Shown: positions 54,654-64,000 of the stretch, piece by piece | Layout of the letters: each line of letters begins with the position of its first letter | Position numbering within the stretch: the first letter of the stretch is position 1 | Assembly (NCBI GenBank): GCA_034401795.1 | Contig: CM067369.1 | Location: 92,751,120 to 92,815,119 of the forward strand | Direction: 5' to 3' | From: Chaetoderma sp. LZ-2023a | Lineage: Eukaryota > Mollusca > Caudofoveata > Chaetodermatida > Chaetodermatidae | Length of the DNA: 64,000 bases | Notes under the pieces: generated by a model | Seen by the model: only the letters and a program-made list of their open reading frames with translations | Told to the model about the DNA's origin: nothing | Databases searched by the model: none | Position numbers and translations under genes: made by a program

Positions 54654-55236
54654 TTGTGCTTGACTCCGGTCCACCTGGCCACCATCTAATTGCACTTCCT
54701 TCCTTCGGGTTGGTTAGTCTGGTAGGCTCCAATCTAAACCGAGAGTTCACACACCTTCTTAGTATCTTCAATGATACCTTTAGGATAGGATCTTTAAAGC
54801 CAAAGTAAGAAATCACTGCGAAATAAATTAATGTAACTGCCCTAGCAGTGAATCTTTGGCTAATTAACAATAACCCTAACACAGAATAATCATTAGCCCC
54901 AGGGACCAGGTTCTCGAAACACTGACTATAGCAAAAGACGCGCATAATGAACTAACTCTCTTGTGACTGGAAGGGTAGAGTGGGTCCTCCACGGCTTCAA
55001 AGCAAAGGTCACAATAGTTCGTTATCTGCTTCTTCATCCCAGTGTTAAATGGATACAGTGCTTATCAAACACGTCGTACTGTCCTGTATTAGTTAGAAGA
55101 AGGCGAAAACCTGCTCAACATTAAGCAGGAATAGGCCATCGGAGTCATTAAATTTATGTGCCTGGACATTTTGCGCAAGCCCATTTCTGTTGAAATTTGC
55201 TTGCCGTTTCCTCTTAACACAGCATGCAAACACTGG

Positions 55237-55275
<39 letters not shown>

Positions 55276-56439
55276 AATCAGTCTCACCTTGCTTATCGTT
55301 AAGAGAAACAATTATACTGCCTCGTCTCTGAAACTTTGGAAACGTAGGCTATGTTCTCACTAGCGACTTAATCTGGCGTAACGCCATAATGATGTATGAG
55401 GATACACAGGATTAAGTCTTAGATAGTGTGCACATGACCTTAATCTTACAAAATCGGCGGTTTATCTTCTGATATATCGTTATTACTTCCCTACGTGAAT
55501 GCAACATATTCCCTCAAAATTTGCCGGTTAATGCTACCATCAGCATTTTCTGTCATTCTCAGCCAGGTATTGCTACGATCGTCATCTTATCTCACTCGTC
55601 ATATTTGCCGTTATAGTACACAGCATAGTTAAGCAGGATTAGGCAATAAGAAAGTGGGCTTAGTTTGTACTTACTTCGGATTAGCACTCTGGTGTGAACA
55701 CCTCCATAGACAGATCTAATTTGGTAGCAGACTTCGTCGTCTAAAGAAATGGACACTCAATTAGAATTGCTCACAAACCATCACACCATTGTTTGGCATT
55801 GTAATGGCTGTTGAGTTGTTGTTAATTATGTTTGGTTGGCATTTATTGAGTCCGTAATTCTACGTCTGATGGTTGCCATGGTTGCGAATGGACGCTTCTT
55901 TAACAGAAAATAAAAATGAAAAACCCATTAAATTACTAACTTACTGTGCTAGAAACTAAGTCATTTTGCCAAATTATCCAGCTTATTATGTCATGAACAT
56001 TCGTGCTTACATTCGTGTCTACATCATTGGCAATATAGGGAAATCGTGAGAATGACACCAGTTGTCGACCATCAGATAACACACCTCACGGACAATGATT
56101 ACTTCAAAAACTTTTCATTTCCTGCAAATTCCTATGTTTATGAACCTACTTAATACATGTGGTTTTATTATCAACATTGAAATCGAAATTAGTGCCATAT
56201 CATCAGAAGACACAAGTTTACATTCCTCGGACAACACATCTCACTGACGACGATAACTTCAGAAAAACACGGCAGTCATCATTTCCGGTCAGAATCCACA
56301 GATCTATATCTCCTTACTGCTGATGACAAGTCGTGTAATGATATCGCACAAAGACATGCAATACAAGCAGCACACAGTAATATTGAGGACAAAGTGACTC
56401 ACATCAGCGATTACAAATAAAGGGCTACTTTCCCCGCAT
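54654..56439. other. No gene recognised; (AT)n at 55238-55273
   Basis: A small AT array is the only clear feature. TTCTCACTAG (55353) and GTGTGAACAC (55692) bracket about 340 bp and might be the ends of another short inverted-repeat element, but the arms are too diverged to claim. Confidence 0.45.
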
Positions 56440-58650
56440 GTGGAGTACTCTGTCAGGAGATTAAGACCCTGCAAAGTATGTGCGCTATATATGTTCCTGA
56501 TCATTTTGAAAGCAAGCGATTCAGAAATAAATCCAGGCGCGAAGCAATGCAAGAAATACCAACCTAAATTTCCTGGTGTCAAGTGTGCAATAACGCTACT
56601 AAATGTGGTTAAAAAGCCCTACAATTCTATGGATATGAAAATGGTTTCATGTTAAATGCCTATCTATGAACTCTGTCGTATACGAAGCAATTGCTAACAA
56701 CTCAAGTGAGTTGATATGTTACAACTCTGGGCTTCCTAACTTCGCATCATCATTCTTTAGCTCCATCGCGCGACGATATGTCTTATACAATTTATACATC
56801 AAACATTCAATTGCCAATGGATACATCTTCACCTATCCACCAGAGAAAGGGGAAACCACCTGCCCATGCTGATAGGAAAAATGCCTAACAATATTGGTGG
56901 CCAACAGCAATGGAGTAACTGAAGAAAGATCTATAATATCAGCTGAATTGATCCAAATGTGTTCATCATTACAGAGAGAAAGCTTGACCCTAATACAAAC
57001 ACCTCTAAGATACTGCCAGAAAACTACAGAGCACATCGTATTGACTGCAATACCGCAGGTGGAGGTGTGATGTTGACTATCCGAGACCACATAACATTCA
57101 CTCTCCTAACAAAATATGATACTAATTGTGAGGTATCTAGGGTTGAAGTTCAATTGCAAGGAGCAAAGAAACGTGTAGTGGGTGTTTTCTACAGACTACC
57201 TAAGTCCAGTACCCAGATACTCGTTGGGTTTAATAAATACATCGGTGAAGTAAAACAGGACCCCGGTGACATCTCATGGGAAAGCCTCTCACAGATCACT
57301 GCCACACCAGCGAAACATGATGGTTAAATGTTGCTGAACATTGCAGAAACTTACAATCGTGAGCAATTAGTAACCGAACAAACACGATGAAGTTGAACTT
57401 TAGACGTCTTCTTTACAACAGACCCAGGTTTATTTGACAAGTTCAACATCATACTAGGTATTAGTGATCATAATGACATGATCTTGGCGGAATTCAACCT
57501 CTACCCATCATGGGCACACAAGAAACCCTGGAACATCAGGTTTTCCAAGAATGTCAATTGGGAAAAGATCAAGGAAGATCTAATACTATTTAAAGAGAAC
57601 TTCTGTAGAAACCAATTGGAACAAAAAGGCTATCTTTGATTCCATGGACAAATATGTCCCAACAAAGATTACCTTTCATCGATACAAACTACGATGGATG
57701 ACAGGGAAAATTAAGCGCCACATACATCGTAAACAACATGCTCTTTGCAAAGCTAGGAAAACATCCAAGGATCAGCACTGGACTAAATTCCACCATCTTC
57801 GCAAGATCACCAAAGGTGAAATCAGAAAGGCCCACTGGGAATACTTACATCGACTCAGATGATACACCACCTAAAAACCTCTGGCGTTAGCTAAAGAGCC
57901 AACGTCAAGATGCATCCGACGTTGGTACCTTGAAAATGGAGGGCAAAATTGCAGCTGAAGCACTGAAACTCCAATTCACATCAGTGTTCGCTATAGAAGA
58001 TCCGAGAAACAAGCCCCTCCTCAAGGACTCCATTCCCGTCCATACCATCAATAACACTCACTCTTACTGGACTAAGGACTTTATTGATGCGACTAAACGC
58101 TAAGAAGACCACAGGACCAGACCACCTACCACACATGTTTCCATCAAGTATGTGCTCGGGAACTATGAAAAATGTTAGCCTTTATATGCCAACAAGCATT
58201 AGATACAGGGCGCACACCGACAGACTGGCGAATAGCTAACATATTGCCTATATTTTTAAAAAGGTAACCGTAGTAAACCAGCCAATTATAGACCAGTATA
58301 TAATTAACATCAATATGTTGAAAAATGCTGGAACATATCATAGCCAACAATGTATCGAAACATCTAGAAAAATAACATCCTCACAGACCACCAACATGGA
58401 TTTAGATCTGGAATATCTCTTAGATTTCAAAATTCTCTAGGTTCTTAGAGCATTGATGGACCCCGGACCAGATAGTTGGTGTGCCCAAATGAGGTAGATC
58501 TAAAGCCCTGCGGTCATTCAATGTTAATAAATGTAACATACTCAGAGTCACCAATGACACAAGGAACATCTTCAAGCCTGCCTACACCATGAACGAACAG
58601 ATTATAGAGACTACGGCATCATAACTATACCTGCATGAGTGTAGAACTCA
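56440..58650 (+). pseudogene. CR1/L2-like LINE ORF2 with 2A-like and PHD-like leader, heavily decayed
   Basis: Starts with a hydrophobic stretch and a degenerate 2A-like motif, LKASDSEINPGA (canonical D-x-E-x-N-P-G-P; the last Pro is Ala), about 56506-56541. After a stop and frame change comes SVVYEAIANNSSELIC with GLPNFASSFFSS, which matches the end of the PHD-type zinc finger that precedes the endonuclease in some CR1-group LINEs. The endonuclease follows: TERKLDPN, TAGGGVMLTI, VVGVFYRLP (56959-57327) and, in another frame, FNIILGISDHNDMI with the SDH site intact. The linker RWMTGKIKRHIHRKQHALCK (57690-57760) and RT pieces TGPDHLPHMF, TDWRIANILPIF and HQHGFRSGIS follow. An internal deletion joins the RT fingers to thumb-side ILRVTNDTRN (58540). 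No xADD motif remains. It ends at a family A fragment. Confidence 0.82.
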
Positions 58651-58660
58651 ATAAGAAATG

Positions 58661-58735
58661 GACCTTTCCAGTTTATCCATCTATCATATGACGTCATAAA
58701 CAACTACGCGACACGTAGGAAGACGTCAGAATCAA
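58661..58735 (-). mobile_element. Family A fragment, minus orientation
   Basis: AATGGACCTTTCCAGTTTAT, CATATGACGTCATAAACAAC. Only the CRE-side end. Gives the cleanest right terminus of the family. Confidence 0.85.
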
Positions 58736-58817
58736 ACATGTTTTTAATTTCATGATTTGTGGCAAGACAAGAAAAATCGTGAGTTGAGAGGTATTTACAT
58801 TATCATTGTCGTCGTGG
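58729..58817 (+). repeat. Dispersed direct repeat, copy 1
   Basis: AATCAAACATGTTTTTAATT, CAAGACAAGAAAAATCGTGA, ATCATTGTCGTCGTG. Matches 59114-59205. Confidence 0.75.
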
Positions 58818-59113
58818 GCCTCACACCAGCATACAGTTGTACTATCTCCACATATAAAGTCTTAAGCCCGAGTTACATTTCTCGATTTTATAGCCGATTG
58901 ATCGTGTGCGATCTAATCGTTCACAGCAACTGACGAGACCATCGTAGAAGACAGTGCGCGTTCACACATTTTCCGCCCTATGTCTGCTACATATATATAA
59001 TTTTATTTAACTCGTAAGAAAATGTGTTGAATGCTTGTACAAAAGGTCACCATGTTTGATTTCCTATTTACATTGCACGAAATGGCACGAAATCTTACAC
59101 AACATATCATGAA

Positions 59114-59205
59114 AATCAAACATGTTTTAAATTTCACCATTTGTCGCAAAACAAGAAAAATCCTGAGTAGGTAGGTGTTTGCATTATCAATGTCGTCGTG
59201 AACGA
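59114..59205 (+). repeat. Dispersed direct repeat, copy 2
   Basis: AATCAAACATGTTTTAAATT to AATGTCGTCGTGAACGACG. Downstream of the two copies, GCCGATTGATCGTG (58892) and CATGATCAATCGGCTATAGG (59215) are inverted, so the ~480 bp may be one inverted-repeat element. Confidence 0.7.
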
Positions 59206-60525
59206 CGTCTCGCGCATGATCAATCGGCTATAGGTCTATAGTCGTGTAGTGTAAATCGGCCGGTAGGCCTACTCATGTTTCTGGCAGTCACCTCTTTCAT
59301 AGCCAAATTTCTACTTTCGATGCATACCCCATTTGTATAGATGTTATATCCGACGATACGTCTGTGAAGAAAATTCTTTAAAAATAATAACTGCTAAAAA
59401 GATGTTTAATTGAATGGTCATAAGGTAAGGGAAATATCACTGATGGCCGACATTAAATCTACGAATGTGTTATGACCCTCGCAAATTTGAACCAAAATAT
59501 TGACTGCAGAGAAGGTATATATTACATAATAGGTGTGTAAACTATAACGCTATGTATTTCAATTGTATGCATAGAAATAGCTAGATTTCTTACTTACTTG
59601 TCTTGGAGAATGGCGGCTTTTCGGAACTGCACACAGTTTTACTTGCCTAAACAGTTTTACCCACCGGAAGTCATTTTACTGGGATCAACGTGATTTCTAC
59701 ATAGTTGTGAAATGCGTTTGTAGATTTGCTAAGGCTCGCGCAATGTAAATTTTTTTAAACTCTGACGATAATAGTGATATGAAATGGGGTCTCGTTCCAG
59801 ATCCTCTATATACGAAATGGCAAGCCTCGTAAGATCCGATATATCGGAATAAAAATGTTTACATCGATAAAATGTACACTATATAGTTTTATATGATCAT
59901 ACATGTGCAGAGAAATATAAATTATGTCACTGATACACGCAGGTGTGAAAAGAAGCATAGCCACTTTTCTAATGCGGTTTAAACACTAAACACAACACCT
60001 GGAAATCTAAAGCGTTCAAGTACTTCCACGTGCCGTCTGTATATATTGATTGATCTGGTTAAGCTATGGATCTAGACAAACAGACGCGTAAAAGGTGTAA
60101 ACACGCGTACTAAAATAAGGAGATAATTTAGTATGAGGTTATCTTGGCAGACTCCTCGAGATCGGCTTCTGACGTAAGGATCACTGTTCATTCTGAAATC
60201 CCATGGACGTGTTATACTGATACAAGAGATTACCCATTATTTGTGCAAAGGCTGTAGCTATCAACTTTAGAGGATATGTGGCAAGAGCAATCTCATTATG
60301 GCAATCCTTATGACGTCATAAACTTGTTCACGTACTCGACCCAACGCCTACAAGCTGTAGATTCTGTATACACCTTTGAACCAGTTTTAAAAGGCTTGCA
60401 CCTATGCTCCCAGAATATCAACTTCAAGCTATCTACCCGTAAGCTATGGCAGTCAGCAACAGCTCCCAGGCAAATTACTTTCAAACTATGCAACAAAATG
60501 CAATTTCATTAAAGACTTGCACTGG
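59206..60525. other. No gene recognised
   Basis: A very eroded family A-like stretch may lie at 60300-60500 (TATGACGTCATAAAC, CAGCAACAGCTCCCAGGCAA). No coding region. Confidence 0.4.
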
Positions 60526-60700
60526 AGGAATTTGGTTTTAGATATGCCCCGCCCATCTTCAGCTAAACTCCACCCACACCTCGCCCGGGTTGGGATCGAT
60601 ATATCCCTGACCTCCCTGACTATTAATTTCCAGAAAACTATACAGGTAAGCTGTTGATTATTTTGAAATAATTTGACTGGGTGCTGTTGCTGCTTATGGC
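60526..60700 (+). mobile_element. Family A element, + orientation, interrupted by SINEs
   Basis: GAGGAATTTGGTTTTAGATA, TGCCCCGCCCATCTTCAGC, AAACTATACAGGTAAGCTGT, GGGTGCTGTTGCTGCTTATG. Stops at the hairpin loop, where the SINE pair starts. The other half was not found after the pair. Confidence 0.85.
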
Positions 60701-61016
60701 ATTAGTAGACTACTCGGCTCCCAAACGCTAGGCGATAGGTGACACATAATTGCCTTGGTTCGAACCTCGTTCAGGTCGAAAATTGAAATATGTAAAAACT
60801 ACATTCCAATATCGACTGTGCTCTATCCTAGTGCCAGTGCGTCGTCAATGACTTGGTTCCTAGAACTAATGCTTGACAATAATAAAAACCACAAACATGC
60901 CAGCGCCTAGTGATATGGCAAGTCTGGAATGCACACTAACAGTTACAGTCAATCCGTGTGGTTGTGAGTCGGCTAGTTGAAAACTGGTCCGGTGAAAGAG
61001 GATTTTAGTCCTCTGG
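60701..61016 (+). mobile_element. tRNA-derived SINE, first tandem copy, 5'-truncated
   Basis: TACTCGGCTCCCAAACGCTA (A-box side) and B box GGTTCGAACC at 60757-60766, then the body with CCTAGTGCCAGTGCGTCGTC and GTGTGGTTGTGAGTCGG. 327 bp separates each landmark from the next copy. Confidence 0.75.
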
Positions 61017-61330
61017 ATGGTGGGCCAGTGGGTAGGCTACTCGGCTCCCAAACGTTAGGCGAATCGGTACCATAGAATTGGCTGGTTCGAACCGCGCCCT
61101 GGTCGAAAATTGAAAAATGTAGAAATTACATTACAATATCGACTGTCCTATATCCTAGTGCCAGTGCGTCGTCAATGACATGGTTCCTAGAACTAATGCT
61201 TGACAATAATACACACTACATACATGCCAGTGCCTAGAGATATGGCTAAATCTGAAATTCACACTATTAGTTACAGTCAATTCGTGTGGTTGTGAGTCGG
61301 GTAGTTGAAAGCTGGTCTCCAAAAAAAGAA
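61017..61330 (+). mobile_element. tRNA-derived SINE, second tandem copy
   Basis: Fuller head: GTGGGCCAGTGGGTAGGCTA, B box GGTTCGAACC at 61084-61093, same body. Followed by AAAAAAAG and (CAA)n. Confidence 0.78.
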
Positions 61331-64000
61331 ATTCTCCAACAACAACAACAACAACAGCAACAACTAGAATGACAAGTACAGCAATTACGACAATTGTAGC
61401 TCGCCCGGTAGAGTCGGGCCGTTCCGGTGTATCATGTCGGCTCCTAAGGCCGGTGAAACTCAATTGTTCCGGTGGGCCGTGCGACCATCGTCGCGAACAT
61501 TAAACACAACTGTCTCATCCCAAGAATTTGTGTCACCAGTATGCCTGTCCATAGCAATTTCGTGATCTATGGACTTACAAGATTTGATTTGGTGGCCTAA
61601 AAATATATGTCTATACAATGAGTATACCTAAACAAGTATAAATATGCTAGATAATACTACAGTAAGAGCATACGAAAATACGACACATAGAGACAGGTAG
61701 ATGAACTTTTAAACATGGGACTCCCGGAGGTTCCACACAGACTCATAGGTCCACAGAGGTATCCCCGCAAGGGAGGCTCCCGTACACGAGACGTAACTAA
61801 TTAACTTAATATAAGTTATTATACCTCTATGCTGAAAGGAAGGATGGTATCTCGAACGAAATGTTATGTGCCTCACGTGGGCACTACTCCTAGTGCTAGT
61901 TTGGGTGAGGAGTATTATCCTGGCGTGGACCGTCGTCGCTGAATCCTTGCGAGAGGCAAGTGCCTCGCGCGAGCCTCAGTCTCGGGAAGGTGTCGCCACT
62001 GCTTAAAGCGGGAGAAGAATAGTAGGCAAAAATGGGCCCACTAATATTTCAACCAAAAATGCTTTAGAAAGAAAAGACCATACCTAGTGAGATTATGACT
62101 ATAAGGTGCGTACTATTTTACGTGAAGACGGGACGGCGATTCCCGATGGACTCCCTCGTCACCGTCTTATGTGTTTCTTGGTATGCTGAATTAGTAGTTG
62201 CTGCTTTATTTATGCGGGCCTTCTGCGTTGCTTAATTAGCTGTTAGTTGTTTTCAAAACAAGAATTATTTTTGGCCGCAAATGGCTGGTATCTACCTAGC
62301 TATTAGACACGGCTGTCATGGAGAACAGATGCCCTAAGACATCAATACTGAAGACAGTGCTCATACATGTTACTTAGCAAGATCTCCGAACTGGATAAGA
62401 ATCCGGACATCCCACCCCGTAATCACATAAAATGTTACAAGACATGGGTTACTTTTCACGAAAGCATTATTAGACCATTGTTCTATCGTTATGGTGGGGG
62501 TAAGAGAGACGAATACCCACCATAAATGTCCTTCCCGCAAGGGTGTGGCAGATCTAAATATCATGCCCATACATTCTTACGGAATTCGGTGGGGTTACGT
62601 ATCTCGCCCGTCACCGGGTCCTATGGAACTAACCGTTTAACCTGTCATTAGGTTTATATACAAGTTGCCCCGTTTTGCACTGCGGTGCGGGAGGTTTGTT
62701 CAGTAATAAAAATAATAATTAATATATGTGTTTTCGCAGTGCTTTCCTACATTGGCTTAAAGTACTATCTACTAAGTATCCAAAGATACATGGGAATGTG
62801 TGTGACACCACACCCTGGCCATCACCGCTCGGAAACCCCAATAGCTTCCCAGAGTCGGATCAGCCCATGGTGCGGATAGGGACATCCAAACAATTAAGAA
62901 GCCACAAGGCTGAGTGGAACATGAAGAGAGACAAAATCTTGGAGTTATGAGTCTTACCGGAGTGCGGGGCTAGATTAGCGCACTGCCAGAAGAGAAGAGT
63001 ATATTATAGAGTATGTAATGAAGACAGTGGCTCTAATCATTTTGAACCTATCCTATTGAGCTGGATAGAAAAGGTGTAGTCGGTAGCATGCCGGGCTAAA
63101 CAGAGTTATAGGACGGACAGCGACCTCAGTGAAAAATTGTTGGTGGCGGGAGAAAGTGCTTCATATATAAGTGTTGCTGTATTGTGTTTCCTACGTGCAC
63201 TGCAGTCATATATTTTCTATAAATAAGCAAAACATATGAACGGATGGCCACTGGCCATATATATATATACATAATCTAACCAGAACAATCAATACGGTAT
63301 CAAATGATCTATGTTATATATCTTAGTACAGGTTAACGAACCTACTATAGTGCAGTTAGCAACACATGGAGGAAAATGAGAATAACAATAAACAGATACA
63401 GAAATTATAACTAGTGGTCCTAAGACCGTTACGGTTCCTTTTATTCATCGGGACCGTTTTTACGGATACAATATAATTAACAAAACCTATATAGAGAAAT
63501 AATTAAACTGTGAAGTATAGTTACTTGAATACTTGGTAGTCATTCTTGAGTTAGGCTACCGTGTTACTGAAATTGATACGTCAATCCGTAGTCGACGTGA
63601 GATGATGCGCTCTCCGGAAGCTGGAAAGTTCCCGCAGGTTCGTTCCCGCAAGCTGGTTTCGCAAACAAGACTCCTGCAAGAACACTCATGGCGGGAGTAT
63701 ATCACTCAGTGCTGTAAGCCTAATAGAATGTCTAACGAGCGGTCAGCAAAAGATACGATAGCGCTATGTTGTGAAGAAAGTTCCCGTACACCGATGGCAC
63801 GGATGGAAGTTGTCAACAACCTGATCACAAGTGGGGGTTGTTGGATGCAAATGAAGATACAAAACAAAGCTTCACGGTGCTGGGTACGTCAGCCAGCTCT
63901 GAAGACGCACTGGGCAGAGTTCACTTGCTGCGGTCGAAAGTCGAACGAACCTACACGATATTAGTGCGGCGGCGATTGAAATACCACTTTTAGGCATGGC
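61331..64000. other. Unrecognised block without family A/B copies
   Basis: Base composition is less AT-rich and the texture differs from the rest: recurring CCCGCAAG motifs (61764, 62529, 63646), a GCCCGGTAGAGTCGGGC hairpin (61402), and a stem GACGGGACG..CGTCACCGTC (62127-62168). Open frames of 74 codons (62726-62950, with PWPSPLGNPNSFPESDQP) and 143 codons (63533-63964) have no domain I recognise. It could be the 5' or 3' untranslated part of a large retroelement continuing beyond the window. Confidence 0.4.

Noticed and set aside
54654-54945. 111-codon minus frame next to a family A element
   Set aside because: Partly made of the element's end and with no motif.
63533-63964. 143-codon frame at the window edge as a gene
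   Set aside because: No recognisable domain, no clear context; left inside the unexplained block.

Overview
The window is eukaryotic, almost certainly animal. It is AT-rich and packed with simple-sequence arrays, miniature inverted-repeat elements, tRNA-derived SINE-like repeats and decayed non-LTR retrotransposons. It has no operon structure, and most open frames are short and lie in repeats. The repeat types (CR1/L2-like LINEs with a 2A-like/PHD leader, an XPG-nuclease DNA element) fit a marine invertebrate such as a mollusc or invertebrate deuterostome, but the species cannot be named from the sequence. A run of exactly 500 N at 27088-27587 marks a draft assembly. I see no ordinary host gene; every convincing coding region belongs to a mobile element.

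Layout. 0.6-16.5 kb: three non-coding modules, each present twice as diverged copies in the order A-B-A'-C-B'-C', all carrying copies of a ~360-440 bp element here called family A. Family A has a GC-box end, a donor-like CAGGTAAG, a central hairpin and a cluster of TGACGTCA (CRE-like) sites. 16.7-25 kb: more family A, a SINE, long tetranucleotide arrays and a minus-strand reverse transcriptase (RT) fragment. 25-38 kb: one large, broken CR1/L2-like LINE. It has a zinc-knuckle ORF1 remnant, then a >7 kb array of 42-bp units that is open in three frames, then endonuclease and RT. 38.9-39.6 kb: a second type of RT fragment.

41.9-48.1 kb: the most coherent system. An intact 834-codon gene encodes a protein with the full set of XPG/FEN1 nuclease acidic motifs and a C-terminal Cys8 (CXC) zinc domain, features I recall for the Academ superfamily of DNA transposons. 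Its flanks hold matching inverted terminal sequences. The left terminal sequence is split by a ~2 kb insertion carrying a second, frameshifted, divergently oriented member of the same nuclease family.

48.3-60.7 kb: further family A copies, a promoter-like or LTR-like block near 53 kb and a second, more decayed CR1-like LINE with a degenerate 2A-like motif and PHD-like leader. 60.7-61.3 kb: a tandem SINE pair inserted in a family A copy. 61.3-64 kb: an unrecognised block.

The genes do not form a pathway. The region is an accumulation site where DNA transposons, their short non-autonomous derivatives and LINEs have nested into one another and been duplicated.
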